This document shows, in pieces, positions 1 to 7,108 of a stretch of DNA of 10,810 bases. Each line of letters opens with the position of its first letter. The first letter of the stretch is position 1. The translations under genes and the position numbers were made by a program. Source of the stretch: Alphaproteobacteria bacterium (GTDB lineage Bacteria > Pseudomonadota > Alphaproteobacteria > UBA7887). The notes beneath the pieces were generated by a model. It searched no databases and was not told where the DNA came from. It saw only the letters and a list, made by a program, of their open reading frames with translations. Location of the stretch: assembly GCA_028289725.1 (NCBI GenBank), contig JANQOH010000291.1, positions 1-10,810 of the forward strand, written 5' to 3'.

Positions 1-765
1 GATTGCTACGCCCTTCTCGAGCAGCAAATCGAGCACCGCCGGATCTTCTTCGGCGCGTGTCGCATGGCCGATCCGATCCAGCGGCAACGACTCCACGGCG
101 CCGCGTACGCTTTCGGCCCCGGCGGCTTCGCCGGCGTGAATGCCGGTGTGAAATCCACGGCGGTGAGCCTCGGCATAAACTGGCGCGAAGGGCTCAGGCG
201 GGCAGAGATGTTCGGAGCCGCCCATGCCGATACCGACCACACCGCAGTTCGCCACTTCGGCGACTTCCGCCAATGTCCGCGCCGCGCGTTCCGGCCCGTG
301 GTCGCGTACCAGGTCGGCGATCAGCCAAACTTGTGTCGTGGACACACGGTCGAGCCCGCGCCGGATCGCCTCCGCCAATCCTTGCGCCGTGAGACCCCGG
401 TCGGCAAATCGCGAGGGGGAAAAGAACACCTCAGCGTAGCGGGTGTTCTGGCGGCCCAAATCGCGTGCCGTCGCTTCCGCGATAAAGCTGAAATCGTCAT
501 ATTCGCGCAGGAAGCCGTTTTTCCAGATCCAGGTATCGATGAAAGCGGGAAAATCGGCGTAGGTAAGACGCTGGCGCAAGGCGGCGCGATCAGGCACCGA
601 TGGGTCGCCACCATATTTCTCGATTAACTGCCAAAGCGAGTCCAATGGAATGGCGCCTTCGAGGTGCAGATGCAGCTCAGCCTTTGGCAAGCGATCAAGC
701 CAGCGCCGCAATGTGTCGTCGGAACCTGGAGCACTCGCTAGTTCCATGATCTCGCTATCTTCCAT
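1..765 (-). CDS. add: Adenosine deaminase-type metal-dependent amidohydrolase (C-terminus outside window)
   Basis: Family members remove the amino group from adenosine (or a related purine nucleoside) by zinc-dependent hydrolysis in the cytoplasm, giving inosine and ammonia. The minus strand is open for 255 codons from ATG at 765 to the window edge. The metal-binding HLHLEG motif is at residues 32-37, an HAGEAAG segment with a metal-ligand His is at 210-216, and a RIGHA segment is at 231-235. A GGSE segment just before HAGE matches the G-x-E substrate loop of the family. The last catalytic aspartates (DDP region) lie beyond the edge. RIGHA replaces the usual RIGHG, so the exact substrate is uncertain; aminodeoxyfutalosine or another nucleoside is possible. 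A second in-frame ATG at 747 also has purine-rich sequence upstream and could be the true start. The gene diverges from dctP with only 43 bp between starts. Family assignment is firm; the substrate is inferred. Confidence 0.88.
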   Translation of the reverse strand, partial: MEDSEIMELASAPGSDDTLRRWLDRLPKAELHLHLEGAIPLDSLWQLIEKYGGDPSVPDRAALRQRLTYADFPAFIDTWIWKNGFLREYDDFSFIAEATARDLGRQNTRYAEVFFSPSRFADRGLTAQGLAEAIRRGLDRVSTTQVWLIADLVRDHGPERAARTLAEVAEVANCGVVGIGMGGSEHLCPPEPFAPVYAEAHRRGFHTGIHAGEAAGAESVRGAVESLPLDRIGHATRAEEDPAVLDLLLEKGVAI

Positions 766-808
766 TCGCTGTATTACCGTGGATCATAACCAAAAGGGGG
801 ATACGGCA
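766..808. promoter_or_regulatory. Short divergent promoter region, deaminase / TRAP binding protein
   Basis: Only 43 bp separate the two divergent starts, so promoter elements of each gene must overlap the other gene's 5' end or be shared. A G-rich Shine-Dalgarno run (AAAAGGGGG, 792-800) sits 8 bases before the dctP ATG at 809. I cannot point to convincing -35/-10 boxes. If the deaminase starts at ATG 747 instead, the gap grows to 61 bp. Confidence 0.4.
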
Positions 809-1897
809 ATGAACCTGCGCGGCATTTGGGCGATTTTGCGCCTTCGGACTGGCATTTTGGCCATATTGATGTGGTTTGGGCTTGCGTCGGTTCCAGCGTA
901 CGCGGCGGAAACACTCACGATTGCCCATTTATATCCCGACAGCCTCGAGAATAATGATGTCGCGCCGGCTCTCCAGCGCTTCAAGATGCTGGTGGAAGAA
1001 GGCACCAACGGCGATATCGAAGTCGAGATCTTTGGCGCGGGCGCGCTTGGCTCTGAGGTTGAGACCGGCAAACAGGCACAAAGCGGGCGCATTGTACAAT
1101 CCGTGCTCTTGTCGTCGGGTGCGATGTCGTCGTTCTACAAGCGCTACCAAATCGTCGCGACGCCGTTTTTGTTCGATACGTATGCCCAAGCCTGGGGCTT
1201 TTTCGATTCGCCTTGGTTCGCCGATTTCATGCGGGGCACCGTCGAATCATCCGGTTTGCGCTATCTCGGTACGCTCGACGATGGCGGCGGTTTCGTCGCG
1301 ATGACCAATAACGAGCGCTTGATCAAATCCGTGGACGATTTTGCCGGACTGAATATTCGCGTCGAAGAAAATCCCGCGCATATCGCGACGATGCGCGCGC
1401 TCGGTGCGTCGGCGACGCCGCTGCCGTGGGGCGAGGTCGCCACGGCGCTCGCCACGGGACTCGCCGATGGCCAGTTCAACGCGCCGGTAGTCAGCGTCGG
1501 CTTCAAATTGTGGGAGGTCAACGACTACACCACCTGGACCGGCCATGTGTACAACACGCTGTCCTGGATGATCAGCGATGCGTGGCTCCGTGACCAGCCT
1601 GAGGAACACCAGCGCGTGATCGTGACTGCGGCGCGCGAAGCCGTCGCGATCGCGCACGGTATTGCCGCCCATCTGAGTGTTCTGGGTTGGGCCCAGAGTT
1701 GTGAAAATTTCGACGAGTGTCACGTCTTGGACGAGGCGGAACGCACACGTATGCGCGACGTAACCCAACCTGCGTTTAAGGAATGGATTACCGGCGATTT
1801 CGGCATTCCCGCCGCTGACGTCGACGCTTTTTGGGCCGAAGTTGACCGGGTCGGCAGCGAGCAGTCCGCTCGTTGGTCCGACACCTATCTGAAATAG
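809..1897 (+). CDS. dctP: TRAP transporter periplasmic solute-binding protein, DctP family
   Basis: This is the periplasmic subunit of a tripartite ATP-independent periplasmic transporter; it captures the substrate (usually an organic acid) and delivers it to the DctQM membrane complex. The 362-residue product starts at ATG 809 behind a strong G-rich ribosome site; the frame is open further upstream (to 650), but that stretch lacks an ATG with a good site and would bury the signal peptide. A signal peptide covers about residues 1-32, with cleavage likely after AYA. The family core follows: KQAQSG, a YKRYQIVATPFLFD stretch near 110-123, then GLNIRVEENP at 180-189. Arg184 is the position that normally pairs with the substrate carboxylate. 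PWGEVATALATGLADGQ at 206-222 is the other family hallmark. A Cys298-Cys304 pair near the C-terminus is unusual. The stop is 6 bp from the end of the opposing lipoprotein gene. The substrate cannot be read from sequence; the divergent deaminase hints at a nucleoside-related compound. Confidence 0.93.
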   Translation: MNLRGIWAILRLRTGILAILMWFGLASVPAYAAETLTIAHLYPDSLENNDVAPALQRFKMLVEEGTNGDIEVEIFGAGALGSEVETGKQAQSGRIVQSVLLSSGAMSSFYKRYQIVATPFLFDTYAQAWGFFDSPWFADFMRGTVESSGLRYLGTLDDGGGFVAMTNNERLIKSVDDFAGLNIRVEENPAHIATMRALGASATPLPWGEVATALATGLADGQFNAPVVSVGFKLWEVNDYTTWTGHVYNTLSWMISDAWLRDQPEEHQRVIVTAAREAVAIAHGIAAHLSVLGWAQSCENFDECHVLDEAERTRMRDVTQPAFKEWITGDFGIPAADVDAFWAEVDRVGSEQSARWSDTYLK

Positions 1898-1903
1898 CCG
1901 GCC

Positions 1904-2767
1904 TCAATCGAAATATCCGGTACTAAGTTCGGCACCTTTGAGACACTTTGTGCCCACCCCGGTGCCCTGTTTCTCAAACACACAAACTTCCGGCTGCTCA
2001 ACATCGGAAATTAGCTCATTGTATAGGGCTTTGTTCCTCACCGATCCGTCGGGATTGAGGGGTAAATCTGGTTGCGCGTCGTTCGTGTGCCAAGCCGATT
2101 GAAATACGTAGTATGCCTGAGACGCTTCGACGACTTTGATCGCCAATGTTTCGTGTCGGAGCACAAGTTGAGGAGTCGCTCGTCGCACCATTTCCTTAGT
2201 TTGGCATTGAATGAAGCCGACCTTATGCGGGATTTCATCTAGAATTCGGTTTCGATGCACAGTAACAGTCATATCGGCGCATGAATTTGCGAAACTTGTT
2301 GTATAGACCTCAAAGTATTTTCCAACACCCGCATTGAACTGTGACTTGGGGTTGGTAATTATCGTAATCATCTTTGTCCAATTTGATAAATCCTGCTCTT
2401 TGTCGATGTACTCAAGAAGAACTGCCGTTTGACCACTACCCAAACTTCCGGAGACTTCTTTTTTGTCTTCATAATTGGGTAAAGTCAGTAGATCCCTTGA
2501 TGACGTGAACCTCTTGGCAAAATCAGACAGAAATTCGCGTTGGGCTTCGGTCGGAACCGAACCTTGCGAGATTGCTTGAGTCTCCTGGGCTTCTTCATCG
2601 CTCGGCACGGCATTCAGGTCGCCTGAGCGACCGGTTGGATCGGTCGAACAGGCCGAAAGCGCGACCATCACTGACATTAGCCAAGCGAACCCGGTCGTGG
2701 CCTTGGCGTGGCCACGCTTCGTTTCTGGCACGTGTCGTGTGGCGAAAACGTTCGTACGGTATCGCAT
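1904..2767 (-). CDS. Putative lipoprotein of unknown function
   Basis: I do not recognise this 287-residue protein. A hydrophobic segment ends in a lipobox (LSAC), with the lipidated Cys at residue 40, so it should be an exported lipoprotein. The mature part begins with a Ser/Asp/Glu/Gln-rich linker (about 41-75), then a folded domain with four further cysteines (163, 188, 262, 275) that could form two periplasmic disulfides. I prefer ATG at 2767, which has GAGG nine bases upstream; a TTG at 2782 would add five residues. The stretch before the hydrophobic core is about 25 residues, long for a lipoprotein signal, so the start could be further in. Base composition is visibly AT-richer than the flanking genes. 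It lies antisense between dctP and dctQ, where TRAP operons normally have no gene, suggesting later insertion or a locally acquired accessory protein. A link to the transporter is not supported by any recognised domain. Confidence 0.72.
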   Translation of the reverse strand: MRYRTNVFATRHVPETKRGHAKATTGFAWLMSVMVALSACSTDPTGRSGDLNAVPSDEEAQETQAISQGSVPTEAQREFLSDFAKRFTSSRDLLTLPNYEDKKEVSGSLGSGQTAVLLEYIDKEQDLSNWTKMITIITNPKSQFNAGVGKYFEVYTTSFANSCADMTVTVHRNRILDEIPHKVGFIQCQTKEMVRRATPQLVLRHETLAIKVVEASQAYYVFQSAWHTNDAQPDLPLNPDGSVRNKALYNELISDVEQPEVCVFEKQGTGVGTKCLKGAELSTGYFD

Positions 2768-3039
2768 GCGGCGCCGCCTCAATATGGTTCAACCGGACGG
2801 GATTATTCAATCAACGCGCGAAAATTTCCATTGCGATTGTTGGCGGTTGAAATTGGCGTGCGGCGACCGAAATCGGCTGCCTTTCGAATCCTCATGTGAG
2901 CCTGCCAGGGCTTAGTCTGTTTTGTTGATGGCTAAGGCGCGTGCAAGCCGCGCTCAGTCTGATGGTTATGACATTGAAAAAATGATTGTTGTATGGTGCG
3001 CCGTCTCGCCAAACCTGCAACCGTAATGAGACTGTTCGA
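2768..3039. other. Intergenic region before dctQM
   Basis: This 272-bp gap separates the reversed lipoprotein gene from dctQ and must hold a promoter for the lipoprotein and probably one for dctQM, because the reversed gene separates dctQM from the dctP promoter. I see no convincing -35/-10 pair. A 14-codon ORF (ATG 2982 to TAA 3026) overlaps by one base a second 14-codon ORF (ATG 3026 to TAA 3070) that runs into dctQ in another frame; either could be a leader or chance. No RNA gene or repeat is evident. Confidence 0.4.
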
Positions 3040-3546
3040 TTGGAGCGGATACCGCGTCTGCGTCATCTAAGCGATCGCCTGAATCAGGCGGTGTTGATCG
3101 CGTGCGTGGTCTTGATCGTCGTGATGTTCACGATCTCGATTGCGGGAATCGCGACGCAGGCGATCACCGGCAGTGCGCTGACGTGGAGCTATTCGTTGGC
3201 CCGCTTGTTTGTGCCGTGGATTGCCATGCTGAGTCTGACGGTGGCGTTTAAGCGCGGCGAGCATATCGCCATGGGTATGTTGCTCGATCGCGCACCCCCG
3301 GCTGCCCGCATGATGGCGCGGAACCTCAGCTTGGCGCTGATCGGTTTGTTCGGTGTCGCGCTGGCCTGGTTCGGCTACGCCTTTTTCGCCGGATCGACGC
3401 AATTATTCATGATTTCCGACTTTCTCCAGGTGTCGCACAAGTGGGTGACCGCTTCGGTGCCGGTGTCCGGCCTCATTCTGTGCGTCCATTTGGCGGATGG
3501 CGCGGCTCTGCTTGGTTCTGATCGGACCGGGGAGGCGGACACATGA
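3040..3546 (+). CDS. dctQ: TRAP transporter small membrane subunit, DctQ family
   Basis: DctQ is the small inner-membrane subunit that pairs with DctM to form the sodium- or proton-driven channel part of a TRAP transporter. From TTG 3040 the product is 168 residues, a normal DctQ length. It has four hydrophobic segments at roughly 16-38, 50-70, 96-118 and 136-158. The family signature RGEHIAMGMLLDR follows the second segment (72-84). No ATG is available in this frame: TTG 3040 has a GAG nine bases upstream and places the family-like SDRLNQA segment just after the start. A TTG at 2986 would give 186 residues but has no visible ribosome site, so the start is uncertain. The stop codon overlaps the dctM start in an ATGA arrangement, which predicts translational coupling and equal expression of the two membrane subunits. 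Confidence 0.88.
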   Translation: MERIPRLRHLSDRLNQAVLIACVVLIVVMFTISIAGIATQAITGSALTWSYSLARLFVPWIAMLSLTVAFKRGEHIAMGMLLDRAPPAARMMARNLSLALIGLFGVALAWFGYAFFAGSTQLFMISDFLQVSHKWVTASVPVSGLILCVHLADGAALLGSDRTGEADT

Positions 3547-4829
3547 CTTGGGCGGTGAGTGTCTTCTTGATCCTTATCCTAGTCGGCGTGCCAATCGGGC
3601 TGGTGATGATCGCTTCGGGTCTCGCGGGTGCCGTGTCGGTGGGCGGGTTTGATTTCTTGGAGATCGTCGCCGACCGTTTCTACGCTGGCGTGTCCGGCTT
3701 TGTGCTGATCGCCGTGCCGTATTTCATTTTCGCGGCCGAAGTGATGAACCGGTCGGGTCTGACCGACCGCATGGTTGCTTTCGCCAACAGTCTGTTTGGC
3801 CGGCTGCCCGGCGCACTCAGTCACGTCAACATCACGGTGAGCGTGTTCTTTGCCGGCATCACAGGCGCGGCGGTGACCGATACGGTGGCGATCGGCAAGA
3901 CGCTCATTCCCGCCATGAAGCGTGAAGGCTATGGCGCGGCCTATAGCGCCGCGGTGACGGCCTGCTCGTCGATCATCGGTCCGATCATTCCGCCGAGCGT
4001 CATCATGATCGTCTATGCCACCACGCTGCGCGACGTCTCCGTATTGCAGCTCTTCGCGGCAGGCGTCATGCCGGGCCTTTTGATGGCGGGTGCGTTGCTC
4101 GTTGCCAGCGGTTGGATTTCGTGGCGGCGCGGTTATGCCGGCCATCAAGCGGTGCAACTTAAGCGTATCCTGATCACGGGTGTGGCGACGCTACCGGCGT
4201 TCGGCATCCCGGTGATCATTATCGGCGGCATTTTGAGCGGCATCACGACGCTGACCGAGGCGGGCGCGCTCGGCGCCCTCTATGCCTTCGCGCTCGGCCT
4301 CTTCGCTTACCGCTCGTTGAGCCGCCGCGACATTTGGGACGCGCTGGTCAACACGGTCAGTTTTTCGGGCGTCGTGTTCCTTTTGCTCGGCGCCTCGACC
4401 GTGCTCGGCTGGTACGTCACGCGCTCAGGAATCGCGCGTGATGCCGCCGAAGCGATCAAATTCGTCAGCAGCGATCCGCTGATTCAGATCCTAGTCGTCG
4501 ACCTATTGCTGATCGCGCTCGGCATGGTCATCGATGTACTGCCGGCGGTCGTCGTCGCCGCGCCGGTGTTGGCGCCCGCCATGGTGTCACTCGGCTTCGA
4601 CCCGCTGCACTTCGGCATTGTCATGTTGCTCGCGCTAAATCTCGGCAACATAACGCCGCCGGTCGGCATGACGTTAATGACCGCCTCGAAAATCGCCGAG
4701 GTGCCGTATGAGGCCGCGATCAAGGAATCGACACCGTTCCTGATCAGCCACCTCGTCGTCATCATCGTGGCAAGCGCGAGCCCGACGCTGATCCTGTGGT
4801 TCCCGAAACTGATTGGGGCGATCGGATAG
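3543..4829 (+). CDS. dctM: TRAP transporter large permease subunit, DctM family
   Basis: DctM is the multi-spanning subunit that carries the transport path and couples solute uptake to an ion gradient. The 428-residue product is almost entirely hydrophobic helices and has full family length. Recognisable blocks are the FYAGVSGFVLIAVPYFIFAAE stretch (46-66, followed by MNRSGLTDR), the GPIIPPS block at 146-152 in the first half, and the matching NLGNITPPVG block at 366-375 in the second half, the two inverted-repeat gate loops of the fold. The ATG overlaps the dctQ stop by 4 bp. It ends 6 bp before the convergent LLM oxidoreductase gene, with no room for a separate terminator, so readthrough antisense to that gene is possible. 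The transported compound is unknown. Confidence 0.95.
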   Translation: MTWAVSVFLILILVGVPIGLVMIASGLAGAVSVGGFDFLEIVADRFYAGVSGFVLIAVPYFIFAAEVMNRSGLTDRMVAFANSLFGRLPGALSHVNITVSVFFAGITGAAVTDTVAIGKTLIPAMKREGYGAAYSAAVTACSSIIGPIIPPSVIMIVYATTLRDVSVLQLFAAGVMPGLLMAGALLVASGWISWRRGYAGHQAVQLKRILITGVATLPAFGIPVIIIGGILSGITTLTEAGALGALYAFALGLFAYRSLSRRDIWDALVNTVSFSGVVFLLLGASTVLGWYVTRSGIARDAAEAIKFVSSDPLIQILVVDLLLIALGMVIDVLPAVVVAAPVLAPAMVSLGFDPLHFGIVMLLALNLGNITPPVGMTLMTASKIAEVPYEAAIKESTPFLISHLVVIIVASASPTLILWFPKLIGAIG

Positions 4830-4835
4830 GTTCGG

Positions 4836-5921
4836 CTATTCGGCGGCAGCGGCCGCTGGTGTGGGCGGACCGAGGGCGGCGAGGGGGCCGAGCTCTTTCT
4901 CAACAAGGGGCGTGATGTCGGTCATCAGCTTTTCCATGGTTTGGAGCGCCTGTTTGTGGGACGAGCCGCCGACCTGGAAATGGAACATCATGTGTGACGG
5001 CCGTCCGGCGCGGATTTCGCCGCACAAACGTTCGGCGATGGTCTCGCAGTCGCCAACCAAGAGGTTCTCCGCCATCTCCTCGAGCGGGATTTCGTTGACC
5101 ATCGGTTCCTCGATCATCATGCCGCCGTCCATGACTTCCGCGCGCCGTCGAAGCGCGGAGGCGAGGCGCATTTGGTGGCGCGCATTGTCGACATAGGCGA
5201 GGGCGTCGCGACGGTTGTCGGTCACGCACATAAAACGCTGAATGCCGAGCGGCATGGTTTCGGGATCCCGGCCTTCGGCGACGAAGCTTTCGGCGATGCG
5301 GTCGCGCACCTCTTTCTGATACGCCGCGCCCCACCAGCGTCCGGTGAACATCGGCACGTGGCCGCGCCGCGCGCACAAGCGGTGACCGAATTCATTGTCG
5401 CCCGCGACCCAGATTTCCGGGATGCCATTGACCGGGCGCGCACTGATGTGGGTGCTCGGCAACTGATATTGTTCACCGTCATACGCGAAGGTTTCTTCGG
5501 CGAAGGCGAGGTCGAGCATTTCGAGGAATTCCTCGAGCATCGGACGGGATTGCATGAGGTCCTGGCCGAAGCGCTCAAACTCATAGGGTTGATAACCGCT
5601 GCCGACGCCCAAAACCAACCGGCCGTTGGACACGCAATCCACCATGCCGATTTCGGCCAGCAAGCGTGCCGGTTGATAGAGTGGCGTCACCACCACGGCC
5701 GGACCCAGTTTGATGCGCTTCGTCTCACCGGCGCAGCGTGCCGCCATGAGCAGCGGCGAAGGACAGATGCAGTAATTGGAAAAATGATGCTCGGCGAACC
5801 ACGCGATTTCGAAACCGAGTTCGTCAGCATGGCGGACTTGTTCGATGTGCTCGGCAAAAACCTGTTGCGGCGGCGTGCCGCGCTCGCGGTATCCCATCAG
5901 TCCGAAGTATCCGAAATGCAT
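4836..5921 (-). CDS. LLM-class (luciferase-like) flavin-dependent oxidoreductase
   Basis: This enzyme should be a cytoplasmic TIM-barrel oxidoreductase or monooxygenase using reduced FMN or coenzyme F420. The 361-residue product starts at ATG 5921, chosen because GGGAGGGAAGG lies directly upstream and the protein then begins with the beta-strand segment MHFGYFGLMGY typical of the family; the open frame to 6050 is not needed. Family landmarks are WFAEHHF at 41-47, the KLGPAVVVTPLYQP stretch at 71-84, and GRLVLGVGSGYQPYEFERFG at 100-119. LLVGDCETIAERL at 287-299 is the usual late G-x-x-x-x-V/I-A-E-R-L helix. The C-terminal tail (about 345-361) is a short Pro/Ala-rich extension. It diverges from the SDR gene (184 bp between starts) and converges on dctM. 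Family is clear; substrate and cofactor are not. A monooxygenase acting on the TRAP substrate is possible but only inferred from position. Confidence 0.92.
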   Translation of the reverse strand: MHFGYFGLMGYRERGTPPQQVFAEHIEQVRHADELGFEIAWFAEHHFSNYCICPSPLLMAARCAGETKRIKLGPAVVVTPLYQPARLLAEIGMVDCVSNGRLVLGVGSGYQPYEFERFGQDLMQSRPMLEEFLEMLDLAFAEETFAYDGEQYQLPSTHISARPVNGIPEIWVAGDNEFGHRLCARRGHVPMFTGRWWGAAYQKEVRDRIAESFVAEGRDPETMPLGIQRFMCVTDNRRDALAYVDNARHQMRLASALRRRAEVMDGGMMIEEPMVNEIPLEEMAENLLVGDCETIAERLCGEIRAGRPSHMMFHFQVGGSSHKQALQTMEKLMTDITPLVEKELGPLAALGPPTPAAAAAE

Positions 5922-6105
5922 CCTTCCCTCCCGGCACCTGTTTGAGCCGAGTATAGCCAATCCCGCCGCGCCCCGGGCACGAGCCAGCTGACTAACAGGC
6001 GTGCGCTGACCGTCGGCCTCGATTCCCAATGCATCCCGGTACTGGCCCACGCCCGCGCGTGCCCGCTACTATGCTACGGCGTCGCAGTGCTAAAGGGGGC
6101 CACCA
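5922..6105. promoter_or_regulatory. Divergent promoter region, LLM oxidoreductase / SDR
   Basis: The 184 bp between the two divergent starts must carry promoters for both genes. A short inverted repeat (CACGC at 6048-6052, GCGTG at 6057-6061) sits just upstream of a TATGCT that could be a -10 box for the SDR (6070-6075), but no matching -35 is seen. AAAGGGGG (6092-6099) is the SDR ribosome site and GGGAGGGAAGG on the minus strand serves the oxidoreductase. A shared regulator is plausible; no operator can be proved. Confidence 0.4.
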
Positions 6106-6897
6106 ATGACGGAACGGTTTGATCAACAAGCGGCCATTGTGACCGGCGCGGGTTCGGGCATCGGCCGGGAAACCGCGTTAATGCTCGCGCGCGACGGCGC
6201 GGACGTTTTGGCCGTTGACCGTGATGAACCAGGCGTTGTTGAGACGGCAAAGCGCGGGAATGGTCCCGGACGCATCCTGACCATGCATGCTGATGTGACC
6301 GGTGAGGCGACGCCAGACGAAATTGTTCAACGGTGTGAGACCGAACTGGGCGCGCCACGTATTCTCATCAACAATGCCGGAATTGGCGATTCGCGGCCGG
6401 CGCATTTGTCCGATGACAAGAATTTGGACGGATTTCTCGAGGTGAATTTGCGCGCCTTGTTTCGTTTATCGCGCGCGACCGTTTTGGCCATGCGTGCGGC
6501 CGGGCAGGGCGGTTCGATCGTCAATCTCGCTTCGATATTTGGGATCACGGGATTTCGGGGCAGCTCGGCATACTCCGCAACCAAGGCGGCGGTAATCGGG
6601 CTCACCCGCAACATGGCGGCGGACTACGGCCTTGACGGTATTCGCGTCAATGCCGTCGCACCGGGGATCATCGAAACCGCGTTGACCAAGAACCGTTTGG
6701 CGAGCAACGCATGGTTTTCCGACACCTTGGTGGGTGGGACACCGTTGGGACGTGTCGGGCAGCCGGAGGAGATCGCGGCGGCCATCGCCTTTTTGTGCTC
6801 GGCCGATGCAGCTTATGTCACGGGACACACGCTGGTCGTCGATGGCGGTTACAGCGCCACCCACTTTCGGCCGCATCCGGAAGACCCAGCGTCATAA
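6106..6897 (+). CDS. Short-chain dehydrogenase/reductase (classical SDR)
   Basis: This is an NAD(P)-dependent oxidoreductase of the classical SDR family, reversibly oxidising an alcohol to a carbonyl. The 263-residue product has the usual length. The Rossmann motif TGAGSGIG is at 13-20, and Asp38 at the end of the second strand predicts preference for NAD over NADP. NNAG is at 89-92. The catalytic triad is Ser143 (NLAS), Tyr156 and Lys160 (YSATK). RVNAVAPG and the late GRVGQPEEIAAAIAFLCS and VDGG segments complete the family pattern. ATG 6106 follows AAAGGGGG at good spacing. It diverges from the LLM oxidoreductase, and the pair may form a small catabolic set. The C-terminus has a short polar tail after VDGG. 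The substrate cannot be assigned: this family ranges from 3-oxoacyl-ACP reductases to sugar and alcohol dehydrogenases. Confidence 0.94.
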   Translation: MTERFDQQAAIVTGAGSGIGRETALMLARDGADVLAVDRDEPGVVETAKRGNGPGRILTMHADVTGEATPDEIVQRCETELGAPRILINNAGIGDSRPAHLSDDKNLDGFLEVNLRALFRLSRATVLAMRAAGQGGSIVNLASIFGITGFRGSSAYSATKAAVIGLTRNMAADYGLDGIRVNAVAPGIIETALTKNRLASNAWFSDTLVGGTPLGRVGQPEEIAAAIAFLCSADAAYVTGHTLVVDGGYSATHFRPHPEDPAS

Positions 6898-6917
6898 GGC
6901 TGTTGCCGCTATCCACA

Positions 6918-6935
6918 CGAATGGTCGAGCATTCG
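6918..6935. repeat. Inverted repeat CGAATG-N6-CATTCG
   Basis: CGAATG at 6918-6923 and CATTCG at 6930-6935 are exact reverse complements. The same half-site recurs at 7109-7130 and 7413-7418, so it may be a regulator-binding element; a short match like this can also be chance. Confidence 0.35.
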
Positions 6936-7001
6936 AATTGGCCGGGCGTGTAAAGTTTCGTGACTCGTTGTCTCTGTGCCGATCCTCGGAATGATCGCCA
7001 G

Positions 7002-7033
7002 TGCAAAATGCAATAAAAATTTCGCATTTTGCA
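7002..7033. repeat. 10-bp perfect inverted repeat (TGCAAAATGC / GCATTTTGCA)
   Basis: TGCAAAATGC at 7002-7011 is the exact reverse complement of GCATTTTGCA at 7024-7033, with a 12-base AT-rich spacer. Its centre is about 210 bp upstream of the predicted sigma-54 start, within the range where enhancer-binding proteins sit. It could also be a hairpin ending transcripts from the SDR gene, but no T-run follows the right arm. Confidence 0.6.
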
Positions 7034-7036
7034 TTT

Positions 7037-7052
7037 CAATTTGCGAAAATTG
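7037..7052. repeat. Short hairpin CAATTT-GCGA-AAATTG
   Basis: A 6-bp perfect stem closes a 4-base loop immediately after the larger repeat at 7002-7033. TTTCGCA at 7020-7026 can pair with TGCGAAA at 7042-7048 instead, so the two stems are alternatives to a third structure. Confidence 0.4.
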
Positions 7053-7108
7053 TTTCGGGTAAACCAGATATATCTCGGTTGAGAAGGCACCAAATGGCCG
7101 CGACTGGT

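Noticed and set aside
64..627. Plus-strand 187-codon open frame
   Set aside because: It is antisense to the deaminase, whose HLHLEG and HAGE motifs are clear on the minus strand; the product is Arg/Ala-rich with no recognisable fold.
1898..1903. Terminator between dctP and the lipoprotein gene
   Set aside because: Only 6 bp separate the convergent stops; no hairpin with T-run could be placed without lying in coding sequence.
3579..4157. Minus-strand 192-codon open frame
   Set aside because: His/Arg-rich mirror of the DctM membrane segments; typical shadow frame.
5172..5945. Plus-strand 257-codon open frame
   Set aside because: Antisense to the LLM oxidoreductase, which carries clear family motifs; no ribosome site or domain on this strand.
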